Below are positions 1-6,705 of a stretch of DNA of 9,691 nucleotides, piece by piece. This stretch comes from Spartobacteria bacterium (GTDB lineage Bacteria > Verrucomicrobiota > Verrucomicrobiia > Chthoniobacterales > UBA10450): assembly GCA_003445855.1 (NCBI GenBank), contig DMCG01000209.1:1-9691 (forward strand), read 5' to 3'. A model generated the notes under the pieces. That model did not search any database. It was not told the origin of the DNA and saw only the letters and a list, made by a program, of their open reading frames with translations. Made by a program: the position numbers and the translations under genes. Positions within the stretch are counted from its first letter, which is position 1. Every line of letters starts with the position of its first letter.

Positions 1-280
1 AGGGCGCAAACTCTGCGCCCGCACTGTTTTCAACGCAGTGCACCGGCCAAAGAATTTGCTCGAGGCCGGCGAGCTCGATGCGATCGCCCGGTTTTTTGCC
101 GGGATGATTTGCGGCGAAGCTGCCATGATTTGGCGGATGCCAATCCTGCGTCGCAACGATCAGTTCGAAGCGGTTTTGCAATTCATTGGCGAGCGGAATG
201 ACTTCGTCGCCGCGCGGCACCGGCAACGCGCCGCCGGGCAAAAAGTCATTCTGAAGATCGACAATGATTAACGCTTTCAT
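1..280 (-). CDS. pncA: Nicotinamidase PncA (N-terminal 93 residues; 3' end outside window)
   Basis: Cytoplasmic amidase of NAD salvage that hydrolyses nicotinamide to nicotinate, the substrate of the enzyme encoded just upstream. The visible product opens MKALIIVDLQNDFLPGGAL, the isochorismatase-fold start, with the family's catalytic aspartate at D8. TQDWHPPNHGSF at 44-55 supplies the expected metal ligands D46, H48 and H52. WPVHCVENSAGAEF at 78-91 is the conserved block before the nucleophile region. The catalytic cysteine and the rest of the protein lie beyond the left edge. The ATG at 278-280 overlaps the pncB stop as ATGA (277-280 on the minus strand), which fixes the start and implies translational coupling. 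The identity is firm for the family. An unrelated isochorismatase-like hydrolase is unlikely given the pncB neighbour. Confidence 0.93.
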   Translation of the reverse strand, partial: MKALIIVDLQNDFLPGGALPVPRGDEVIPLANELQNRFELIVATQDWHPPNHGSFAANHPGKKPGDRIELAGLEQILWPVHCVENSAGAEFAP

Positions 281-1746
281 GGAGACGGCTGCCGTTTTGC
301 CCGGCGAATAAGTTTCGATCGCAATTCGAAGAGCGCGCTTTCGAGGCCGACCTCGTAATGGCGCGGATGACTCATCTTTAGGATTTCCGGCGGCGCGCAG
401 CCGAGCTGTTTCCGCGCATATTCACGGGCGGCGCGAATCTCCGGAACGCGATAAACGAGTTCGCCATCGCGGAAGATCGGCACGAGCAAATCCGCGAAGT
501 CCGTCGCCGCGGGAATTTCTCTGCGCGCATTTGTCGTTGGATCGAAAATCGCGAACGGCTCAGCAATGGCGTGATCGATTTCGTAAATCGCATCGGCCTT
601 GAATTGACCGTTCGGTTGGCAAAACCTGCGCACCTGCAACGATCCCGGACAGGAGATCTTCGCCGGCTCATCGGAAAGTTTGATGCGATATCGCCACGGT
701 TCGCCAGGTCGCCGCACGGCGCCGAGTTTGTAAACGACGCCGAGCGCCGCATCCGGTTGTCCGGTGGCCAGCTTTGTTCCCACGCCCCAGATGTTGATCT
801 TCGCTCCGCGCGATTTCATTTCCGCGATCGCGTATTCATCGAGATCGCCAGAGCAAATGATGGCGGCGTTTGCAAACCCCGCCTCATCCAACAGACGCCG
901 CGCTTCGATGCTCAACATCACGCGGTCGCCCGAGTCGAGGCGGATGCCGATCGGTTCGTGACCATGCCGGCGCAGCCATTTGCTCGCGCTGATCGCGCGG
1001 CGCACGCCTTCCAGCGAGTTGTAGGTGTCCACGAGGAACACGCAGTTATTTGGCAGCGCTTCGGCGTAAGTTTGGAATGCCTCGGTCTCGCTCTCGAAAG
1101 CCATGATCCAGCTATGCGCTTGCGTGCCGCTCACAGGAATTCCGTATCGTTTGCCCGCCAGCAAGTTTGATGTGCCGGCGCAGCCTCCGATGTAAGCGGC
1201 GCGGCTCGCGCTCAGACCGCCGTCCATCCCCTGCGCCCTGCGCAGACCAAATTCGACGACCGCATCGTCGCCCGCGGCCAGGCACACCCGCGCGGCTTTG
1301 GTCGCGACGAGGCTCTGGAAATTCAAAACGTTCAACAGAGCCGTTTCCACGATCTGGCACTCCATGATCGGTCCGCAAACGCGGATGAGCGGCTCGTGCG
1401 GAAAGACCAGCGTCCCTTCCGGCATGGCGTCGATGTCGCACGTCAGTCGCAGCCCGCCCAGGTATTCAAGAAAGCCCGGGTCGAACAAGGGCCGGTCATC
1501 ATTGCCGGATTGCGCGGCGAGATAAGCGATTTCGGTTTCCGTAAAATGGAAGCCGCGCAAAAAATCGATCGCGCTCGCCAGTCCACACGCGAGCGTAAAC
1601 TCTCCGCTAAATGGATTTTCACGGAAGACGACGTGAAACGCGGCCTGGTGATTCCTTAGCCCCGCTTTCCAGTAGCCGCACGCCATGGTGATCTCGTAAA
1701 GATCTGTGCTCAGGGCGGAGAAGACGTTGGCGATCGGCGCGTTCAC
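277..1746 (-). CDS. pncB: Nicotinate phosphoribosyltransferase
   Basis: Cytoplasmic enzyme joining nicotinate and PRPP to give nicotinate mononucleotide (Preiss-Handler route). The 489 residues are within the usual family range of about 400-500. Conserved blocks in order are STDLYEITMA at 13-22, NFQSLVATKAAR at 142-153, the RRAQGMDGG region at 169-177 within a longer conserved stretch, GTQAHSW at 207-213 with the histidine that is phosphorylated in this family, LVDTYNS at 238-244, and IRLDSGD at 268-274 in the phosphate/PRPP-binding part. The start is GTG at 1744-1746, since STDLYEIT sits only 12 residues in, as in homologues. No good Shine-Dalgarno precedes it. The stop overlaps the pncA start, so substrate production and use are coupled in one transcript. 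No damage is seen. Confidence 0.95.
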   Translation of the reverse strand: MNAPIANVFSALSTDLYEITMACGYWKAGLRNHQAAFHVVFRENPFSGEFTLACGLASAIDFLRGFHFTETEIAYLAAQSGNDDRPLFDPGFLEYLGGLRLTCDIDAMPEGTLVFPHEPLIRVCGPIMECQIVETALLNVLNFQSLVATKAARVCLAAGDDAVVEFGLRRAQGMDGGLSASRAAYIGGCAGTSNLLAGKRYGIPVSGTQAHSWIMAFESETEAFQTYAEALPNNCVFLVDTYNSLEGVRRAISASKWLRRHGHEPIGIRLDSGDRVMLSIEARRLLDEAGFANAAIICSGDLDEYAIAEMKSRGAKINIWGVGTKLATGQPDAALGVVYKLGAVRRPGEPWRYRIKLSDEPAKISCPGSLQVRRFCQPNGQFKADAIYEIDHAIAEPFAIFDPTTNARREIPAATDFADLLVPIFRDGELVYRVPEIRAAREYARKQLGCAPPEILKMSHPRHYEVGLESALFELRSKLIRRAKRQPSP

Positions 1747-1755
1747 GGCTTACTT

Positions 1756-1785
1756 TTTACATCGCAGTCTAGAGCCGTCGGTCAA
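1756..1785 (-). promoter_or_regulatory. Possible sigma70-type promoter for pncBA
   Basis: Reading the minus strand, TTGACC (1780-1785) lies 18 bases before TGTAAA (1756-1761), giving five and four matches to the consensus hexamers. Transcription would start near 1749, almost on the GTG at 1746, so the message would be nearly leaderless. That would fit the absence of a ribosome binding site. This is pattern matching only, in a phylum whose promoters may differ. Confidence 0.3.
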
Positions 1786-1807
1786 TCTGATGGATGCAAT
1801 TTCAGGC

Positions 1808-2095
1808 ATGAAGACCGAACTGATTCCCATTCCCGAGCTGGCGAAAATGGGCGTGGGCCGCGTTTCGATTCCGGTCGCCTCGTGCATGGTCGCGCACAAG
1901 GCGTTGACTGATTTCTTCACCGCGCTGCGCGCGTCGCCGACCGGAATCCTCGCCGGCCGGACGCATTGGATTTCGTCGTTCGAAGGTTTCACCGACTTCG
2001 CCGGTCTCAAAGATTACCGGGAACGGGAAGACAAATATCTGCCGAAGCAGCGCATCGAGCAGAAATACCACGGGGCAGCGAAAATCGTCGGCTAG
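1808..2095 (+). pseudogene. C-terminal fragment of an isocitrate lyase/PEP mutase-family protein
   Basis: The 95-codon frame reads as the last third of an ICL/PEP-mutase superfamily protein (a TIM-barrel C-C bond lyase, usually about 250-300 residues). ELAKMGVGRVSIPVAS (9-24) matches the conserved late strand, and the final part, FTDFAGLKDYREREDKYLPK, resembles the family's C-terminal tail. The N-terminal two thirds, with the catalytic loop and metal-binding aspartates, are absent. Only 61 bases separate the fragment from pncB, and no other frame there carries the missing part. The frame stays open upstream to a GTG at 1706, but that extension is antisense to pncB and looks fortuitous. No ribosome binding site is apparent at the ATG used here. 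It is best read as a 5'-truncated remnant. The exact enzyme (methylisocitrate lyase, oxaloacetate hydrolase or other) cannot be told from the tail. Confidence 0.6.
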
Positions 2096-2102
2096 TCATG
2101 CC

Positions 2103-2117
2103 AAGGAACTTTTCCTT
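2103..2117. terminator. Weak hairpin between convergent genes
   Basis: AAGGAA and TTCCTT form a 6-bp stem with a 3-base loop in the 66-base gap between the plus-strand fragment and the end of the minus-strand cytochrome operon. Convergent gaps often hold terminators, but the stem is AT-rich and no clear U-run follows on either strand, so function is doubtful. Confidence 0.2.
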
Positions 2118-2161
2118 ACGGCGTCCGAAAGGCTTCGCGGCGCGTCGTCAAATTCATGAAG

Positions 2162-2500
2162 TCAGTGGGCTGATTTAAGGAATTCCAGGATCGCTTTGTG
2201 TTCTTCCGGAGCGAGATTTGCCCGGACGCGCATGTGCAGCATGATGACATCCCATTGCGTGCCGCTGTAAGAGCTCGGAGAACGCAGGTTGTGACAGCGC
2301 ACGCAATTCTCCGACCAGAGCTCGGCCCCGCCTTTTCGGGGAGCGGCGACGGGCGCGTCGGTTCCTGCGGCAACCGTGTCTTCCTTTACGCCCGCCTGCA
2401 AACTCGTGATTAAGACAACCACTGTGCAAACGACAGCGACGACAAATCCAACTGCATTCGACCGCAGCGTTCGGTAAGCTTTTAAGGTGATTCGTTTCAT
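2162..2500 (-). CDS. Membrane-anchored monohaem cytochrome c
   Basis: This is an electron carrier exposed to the periplasm, 112 residues long. A basic N-terminus (MKRITLKAYRTLR) precedes a hydrophobic helix at about 17-35 that has no clear AXA cleavage site before the linker, so it is probably an uncleaved anchor. A flexible Ala/Pro linker follows (about 43-56). The only haem motif is CVRCH at 66-70. M87 and M90 in the MLHMR segment are candidates for the sixth haem ligand. The C-terminal LAPEEHKAILEFLKS is the usual final helix of small c-type cytochromes. The spacing and the WSENCVRCHNLRSP wording resemble the small haem-binding domains found in quinohaemoprotein-type cytochromes. The start lies two bases after the end of the porin remnant, making this the last gene of the operon. 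It appears intact. Confidence 0.88.
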   Translation of the reverse strand: MKRITLKAYRTLRSNAVGFVVAVVCTVVVLITSLQAGVKEDTVAAGTDAPVAAPRKGGAELWSENCVRCHNLRSPSSYSGTQWDVIMLHMRVRANLAPEEHKAILEFLKSAH

Positions 2501-2502
2501 AA

Positions 2503-3131
2503 TTAAAATCCCGTGGCAACCTGCAGCATGAGGGCGTTTTGGTCTCTGGCACCCCCATTCTTGTTATCGATTTCGTAAGCCGCTTTTATCACCGTGCTCG
2601 GCGTGAGCCAGTAATCCAGCCCAACCGACCAGCGCTCCTCATCAAAACCCACGGTGGTGTGCAATTGGTTGAGTCGATCGTAGCGCACCACCGCCTCGAA
2701 GTTTTTGATGATGTTGTTGCTAGACTTTGTTGGTCGGTAAGCCGGCCGTCCCGTAGCCGGTCAACAGGAATTTCGTCGTTCCAGGAAACGTTTCCTTCAC
2801 CTGAGTCTTCAATGTTTCCACTTCCTCGCGGAGTTCGTCGATCGCTGCTTGCGATGATGTAGAACTAACAACTTGCTTTCCTTCGCTTGCCCTTGCCGCA
2901 GGCGCAGGTCCCTCAGCGGGAATCGCCGGGGCGGTGCCATTGGCCGCTTGTCGTACCGTGGTTCTCAGCCGTCTCCAGCTCTTGCTTCATCGCTTCGTGT
3001 TTCGCCTTGAGTTTGTCGTATTCTTCGCGCGATACGTATTTGTCGGTTGATTCTTGCGACTCCTAAGCGATGGCCGAAGAACTGGCGACGATCAGGGAGA
3101 ACATGGCGATGAGAGTGATTGGGAATTTCAT
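2503..3131 (-). pseudogene. Outer-membrane porin with N-terminal coiled coil, disrupted
   Basis: Pieces of one porin can be read in order on the minus strand. First is a signal peptide, MKFPITLIAMFSLIVASSSA, ending AIA at codon 22. An in-frame TAG follows at once (3063-3065). Then a coiled-coil-like stretch (KYVSREEYDKLKAKHEAMK) leads to a frame change near 2955-2965. The new frame carries an Ala/Pro linker, a second heptad-like segment (AAIDELREEVETLKTQVKE), and KFLLTGYGTAGL, which looks like the first barrel strand. It stops at TAG (2720-2722). From about 2718 the reading resumes with NNIIKNFEAVVRYDRLNQ and ends in the barrel C-terminus ALMLQVATGF with the terminal Phe typical of outer-membrane proteins. 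Most of the beta barrel is missing, so there are three lesions: a nonsense codon, a frameshift and a large internal deletion. It lies between the operon's two cytochrome genes, where an intact homologue would belong to the same unit. Confidence 0.75.
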
Positions 3132-3160
3132 GTAGGTATGATGACGAGCAATGTTCACGG

Positions 3161-3562
3161 TTATCGGGCGAGGGTTCGCAGATAGTTGATAACGCACCAC
3201 CGTTCTTCTTCGGACAGCTTGGTGGCGGCCACCATCGGTGATTTGCCGTTGGTGATTTTCCAGAAAAGCGCGCCATCGCTGTCGGGCAACCGCTTCGACA
3301 AGTCACCCGGATGTTTCTCCAAACCCGCCGCGGCGGGGCCGTCTCCCCTGCCAGTCGGGCCGTGACACGACATGCATTCCGCCATGAAAGACGCTTTGCC
3401 TCTTGCAATCGATGCGGCGTCAGCCGAGATCGGATTTTTTTTCGCCGCGGCGCGCGCGGGGGCGGTCCATTTTTCGCCCGCCCCAAGCGCCAGCTGCGTG
3501 CTTATTGCTAGCGCCCAACTCAAACAGATCACGGTGGCAGACCGTAGCGATAGTCTTTTCAT
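3161..3562 (-). CDS. Periplasmic monohaem cytochrome c (class I type)
   Basis: This is a soluble or signal-anchored electron carrier, the likely acceptor or donor for the adjacent Fe-S/NrfD module. Its 133 residues include a signal sequence at about 1-28 (basic start, hydrophobic core, LALGA). One haem motif, CMSCH, lies at 63-67 in the setting KASFMAECMSCHGPTGRGDG. The probable axial Met is M110 in GKSPM. The final helix, LSEEERWCVINYLRTLAR, is the cytochrome c signature C-terminal helix. The ATG overlaps the stop of the NrfD-like gene by four bases (3559-3562), so the two are probably translationally coupled. The single-haem architecture resembles the small cytochrome subunits of alternative complex III, but sequence alone does not prove that role. 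Confidence 0.9.
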   Translation of the reverse strand: MKRLSLRSATVICLSWALAISTQLALGAGEKWTAPARAAAKKNPISADAASIARGKASFMAECMSCHGPTGRGDGPAAAGLEKHPGDLSKRLPDSDGALFWKITNGKSPMVAATKLSEEERWCVINYLRTLAR

Positions 3563-5454
3563 GTTTTAGCTCCTTTACGGATTTGGATTAACTGGCTGAT
3601 GACAAAAACGTAGGTGCCCCACACGATGGTGAGCAGCGACACGATCGAAAAAACCAGCGCGAATGGCGCATGCGGCGACCAGAGTGCTCGCGGGAAAAGA
3701 TTAGTCTGAGCGCGGATCGGAGTACCGCCATCGAACGAGCCCTGTGTTTGGACGGAAGCGTATTCCGCGGGCGTTTGAATTTGCGCGACGATCTGCAACT
3801 TGCCTTCCTCGCCCGGCAGACCTTCGGGGAAAGTTACCGCCGCCGTGCCGTCATCGATGGTTTCCTCGGCGCCGAGCGTCATCAGCCCAAATCGGCGCTG
3901 AACAAAAAATCCGACGCGCGCGCCGGAGAGCGGTTTCCCGTCTAACATAACGGTCGCGACGATCATCTTTTTTCCTTCCTCGACGGAGGAGCTGATTGTG
4001 ATCTTGGGTTGTGGTTTCGGGATCTCCTGCGCGACAGCCGAATTGCCGCTGACAAAAAAGACGGCGGCGATCACACATACCGCCGTGGCCAGGACCGGAC
4101 CACGCGCGCCCGTGGTTGGCACAGACTTTATTTCAACTCCGATGCGCTCGGCTCCGAGTTCCTCGACACCTTCAACCGTTTCCCAGATCGAAATAATTGG
4201 AAACCACTTGGCGAAGAGCGTGAAGAGCAGCAGGAAAAACGCAAGCGCGCCGGCGCTCACCGTCCATTCAACCCACGTCGGAAAATATCGCGGCGTCGCG
4301 CCAGCCGCCGCCGCCGGGATGAACGTCGTCAGTAATGTAGGGATGATGATGAGGTAGCGCTTGATCCACATGCCGATGTTGATCAGCACTGCCGCGACGA
4401 CGATCGGGACGATGGATTTCTTAGCCGGGATGGCCAGTAACACCGCGGGCACAAACAGACCGAGCACGACAAACGACCAAAACATCAGTCCATAAGAGCC
4501 AAAGCCCCCCATCAACGTGTCGATGAGCCGCTTGTCGGTACTCTCGGAAGTGTACCACACCGTCAGATATTCACTGAGCGTGAAATAGATGTAAAGCAGG
4601 TTCAGCGCGAAGAGCAGCGCGGCCAGGTTTCGGAAGTGACGATAAGTTAGATATTCTTCGAGCCCGTAAACTTTTCTGAACACCGCCATCGCGGTAATGA
4701 TGGCCGCCGTTCCCGAGAAGATTGCGCCGATCACGAAATATGGACCGAAGATCGTGCTGTGCCAGCCGGGGCGCAGCGTCATTCCGAAAATCCACGACAC
4801 GACGGTGTGCACCGATATCGCCACCGGAATGATAATGACCGCCATCGTGGCGAGTGCGCGCTCCAGATAACGGCGTTGCTCGGGCGCGCCCCGGTAGCCC
4901 AGTGAGAGAAATTTGTAGATTCGCGACCGCAGCGTCGGTTGTCCCGCAGAGGATGATGCGAGAATTCCGAGATCCGGTATCATCGCGACGTAGAGATAAA
5001 GGAGACTGCCGCAGATGTAGGTTGCGATCGAGCAGACATCCCACAGAATCGGCGAATTAAGCCGGCCGTGGATGATTACGTTCAAAATGCGGTCGGGCCG
5101 GCCCATGTCGATGATGACCTGGGGCGCTCCGACGATGAGCGCGAAGACCGTGATCGCCTCCGCCATGCGCGTGATCGAGCGTCGCCAGTCCGCATTGGTT
5201 ACCCGCAGGATCGCCGAGATCAACGTGCCAGCGTGACTGACGCCGATGAAGAACACGAAGTTCGTCATATAGACGCCCCATGAGACGTACTCGCGCATCC
5301 CCGTCACGCGCAGGCCAAAGACGAGTTGGTAGCAATACGCCGACAATCCCGCCAGCGAGGTGACGATGAGCGCGCCCAACCAGATTCGCCCGGCACGCCC
5401 GAACGGTGCGAACGTTCCCAGCATTTTTTCGACAACGTGTTGTTGCAGTTCCAC
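3559..5454 (-). CDS. NrfD/PsrC/ActC-type quinol-interacting membrane subunit with C-terminal beta-domain fusion
   Basis: Integral membrane subunit that exchanges electrons or protons with the quinone pool. Residues 1-425 are the NrfD-like part, with about ten hydrophobic segments (roughly 23-47, 56-82, 97-116, 135-160, 200-225, 235-259, 276-298, 318-343, 347-378, 395-422). The stretch WGVYMTNFVFFIGVSHAGTL at 59-78 and the following NADWRRSITRMAEA (87-100) resemble ActC/ActF of alternative complex III and PsrC. The normal family length is about 390-480. Here another ~200 residues follow: a hydrophobic helix (453-470) ending SAVAQE like a signal peptide, a beta-rich domain (about 483-580, containing MLDGKPLSGARVGFF and FPEGLPGEEGKLQIVA), and a last helix at 597-622. 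The start is GTG at 5452-5454, 12 bases after the Fe-S gene stop; a later ATG (codon 11) is possible. The end overlaps the cytochrome gene. It appears intact. Confidence 0.87.
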   Translation of the reverse strand: MELQQHVVEKMLGTFAPFGRAGRIWLGALIVTSLAGLSAYCYQLVFGLRVTGMREYVSWGVYMTNFVFFIGVSHAGTLISAILRVTNADWRRSITRMAEAITVFALIVGAPQVIIDMGRPDRILNVIIHGRLNSPILWDVCSIATYICGSLLYLYVAMIPDLGILASSSAGQPTLRSRIYKFLSLGYRGAPEQRRYLERALATMAVIIIPVAISVHTVVSWIFGMTLRPGWHSTIFGPYFVIGAIFSGTAAIITAMAVFRKVYGLEEYLTYRHFRNLAALLFALNLLYIYFTLSEYLTVWYTSESTDKRLIDTLMGGFGSYGLMFWSFVVLGLFVPAVLLAIPAKKSIVPIVVAAVLINIGMWIKRYLIIIPTLLTTFIPAAAAGATPRYFPTWVEWTVSAGALAFFLLLFTLFAKWFPIISIWETVEGVEELGAERIGVEIKSVPTTGARGPVLATAVCVIAAVFFVSGNSAVAQEIPKPQPKITISSSVEEGKKMIVATVMLDGKPLSGARVGFFVQRRFGLMTLGAEETIDDGTAAVTFPEGLPGEEGKLQIVAQIQTPAEYASVQTQGSFDGGTPIRAQTNLFPRALWSPHAPFALVFSIVSLLTIVWGTYVFVISQLIQIRKGAKT

Positions 5455-5466
5455 GCGTCAGTGTCG

Positions 5467-6426
5467 CTACGAAGTTTTGATTTCCGGCCCAGGGAATTTC
5501 CGGCTGCGTGGCGGCAAACAATAAACGCGCGGCTTTGTTCCCAGATCCTCCATGAACCGGTAAGCCGCACCGTCCTTAAGCATCTTCGACAATCGGACCG
5601 TTTCCCCGATGCCGTTGGTCACGGCATCTTCATTCTCATCGCCGAAATAGATCACGCCCATCGGACAGGCTGACGCGCACGCTGGCAGCTTGCCTTGCAT
5701 CGCCATGTCCGGGCAGAAATCGCATTTCTCGACCGTGCCGATCCTTCTCGGATAGCCCTGCTCCGGTGAGTATGTCCGCGACGTTGCCTCCAGCGGATCT
5801 TCCGGCGGCGCCCAGTTGAAGCTGCGCGCGCCGTAAGGACAGGCCGCCATGCAAAACCGGCAGCCGATGCAACGATCGTTATCGATCAAGACGATACCGT
5901 CCTGTCGCTTAAACGTTGCATCGACCGGACAAACTTTTGTGCAAGGGGGGTTGTCGCAGTGGAAACATGGCTGAGGAAAGAAGTAGGGCGCGGTTTCTTC
6001 GGAATCCTTCATCCGCAGAACCTTGATCCACCGTCGGCCTTGTGGGATGAAATGCATTTTATTGCAGCCCTCCGTGCATTTGCCGCAGCCATCGCATTTC
6101 GCGAGGTCGATCACCATGATCCATTTCTTCCCGGGAACGCCGATGCGCGCGGCCGAGCCAGTCACCGGCATTGGAGTTTGCGCGCCGGCCATTACGTCGG
6201 CTTCGGCCACTTGAATTATTTTTCCGCCCACCGTCATCGCCGCGACGGTCTTGCCACACGACATGGGTTTCGTGGCGGCGGCGCTTGCCTTCTCAACGAC
6301 CGCGATTCCTGCGACGGCGGCACCGGCCGCCATGGTCACGCTTCGCATGAAGTTGCGGCGCGACAGGCCGCCGCAGCTTTGGCATTCGCCTTTGTCCGCC
6401 GCATTTTTATTGTCGCAGTTGCTCAT
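5467..6426 (-). CDS. Tat-exported four-cluster [4Fe-4S] electron-transfer protein (DmsB/PsrB/HybA type)
   Basis: Periplasmic electron-transfer subunit that normally docks on an NrfD-type membrane partner, which is the next gene. The 319 residues include a twin-arginine signal: LSRRNFM at 21-27 followed by a hydrophobic Ala/Gly/Val stretch to ASA at 47-49. Sixteen cysteines in four groups bind four [4Fe-4S] clusters: 111/114/117/121, 154/157/162/166, 186/189/192/196 and 235/238/250/254, the last with the wide spacing usual for this family. Three more cysteines (C4, C15, C18) precede the Tat motif. The ATG at 6426 was chosen because the Tat n-region then has a plausible length. An ATG at 6468 with an AAGGA 13 bases upstream is the alternative. 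The frame stays open to 7083, but that extension crosses leuCD debris and is not part of the gene. A molybdopterin partner is not visible. Confidence 0.9.
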   Translation of the reverse strand: MSNCDNKNAADKGECQSCGGLSRRNFMRSVTMAAGAAVAGIAVVEKASAAATKPMSCGKTVAAMTVGGKIIQVAEADVMAGAQTPMPVTGSAARIGVPGKKWIMVIDLAKCDGCGKCTEGCNKMHFIPQGRRWIKVLRMKDSEETAPYFFPQPCFHCDNPPCTKVCPVDATFKRQDGIVLIDNDRCIGCRFCMAACPYGARSFNWAPPEDPLEATSRTYSPEQGYPRRIGTVEKCDFCPDMAMQGKLPACASACPMGVIYFGDENEDAVTNGIGETVRLSKMLKDGAAYRFMEDLGTKPRVYCLPPRSRKFPGPEIKTS

Positions 6427-6562
6427 TGGAATGCTGGCCTGCGCCGGGCGGCATCGGTGTTTATTCATGTCCCAACAATCATCCTTGGCGCGAAAATGGG
6501 GTAACCGGTTCTTGCGAAATAGTTGTCGTTTATTGCTCGCATGTGTTTCAGCGGACCTCATC

Positions 6563-6585
6563 GAGTCGCAGATTCTGAGCGACTC
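6563..6585. repeat. Hairpin-forming inverted repeat
   Basis: GAGTCGC (6563-6569) and GCGACTC (6579-6585) are perfect inverted 7-mers around a 9-base loop. The hairpin sits in the leader of the Fe-S/NrfD operon, directly beside the 14-base element shared with 7626-7639. It could act in the transcript or be part of a dispersed intergenic repeat. No U-run follows, so it is not a standard terminator. Confidence 0.45.
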
Positions 6586-6588
6586 TTC

Positions 6589-6602
6589 GCCAACGGACGG
6601 AG
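6589..6602 (-). repeat. 14-base element, copy 1 of an inverted pair
   Basis: On the minus strand this reads CTCCGTCCGTTGGC, exactly the plus-strand sequence at 7626-7639. Patchy similarity continues for about 25 bases beyond it, with shared TCGC, AATCT and CTCGA-like pieces. Both copies lie in non-coding DNA. The match could still be chance at this length. Confidence 0.4.
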
Positions 6603-6705
6603 GGCGACCGAACCGTACGGGCCGCAGCCGTCGCCAGTTGCTCGGACGGTTCTTTAACGATTTGAGTAGCACGCCCGCGCTTTCCGCGTCGCGGGAGAAT
6701 CGTTT

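Larger units (their letters stand above)
6427..6705 (-). other. Leader region upstream of the Fe-S/NrfD/cytochrome operon
   Basis: This stretch of 279 bases is open on the minus strand, but its translation is Arg/Ser-rich with no recognisable family, so I treat it as non-coding. It contains a hairpin at 6563-6585 and a 14-base element at 6589-6602 that recurs inverted at 7626-7639. It should also hold the operon's promoter, but I could not pick convincing -35/-10 boxes. Confidence 0.4.

Noticed and set aside
571..1170. A 199-codon plus-strand open frame
   Set aside because: It is antisense to pncB, which carries all its family motifs. The long frame reflects the GC-rich codon pattern of the real gene.
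1706..1807. GTG-started extension of the ICL/PEPM fragment
   Set aside because: The extension is antisense to the start of pncB and covers its promoter region. It does not resemble the family.
2965..3486. A 173-codon minus-strand frame spanning the cytochrome c gene and the porin start
   Set aside because: It is out of frame with the cytochrome (CMSCH) and with the porin signal peptide, and it is Arg/Pro-rich noise.
3161..3562. Whether the cytochrome c could be a multihaem protein
   Set aside because: Only one CxxCH is present (residues 63-67). The remaining cysteines (C13 in the signal sequence and C123) are not in haem motifs.
6427..6705. Possible mobile-element or intron end in the operon leader
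   Set aside because: There is no transposase, no terminal repeats with a target duplication, and no recognisable intron domain; only a hairpin and a 14-base shared element are present.
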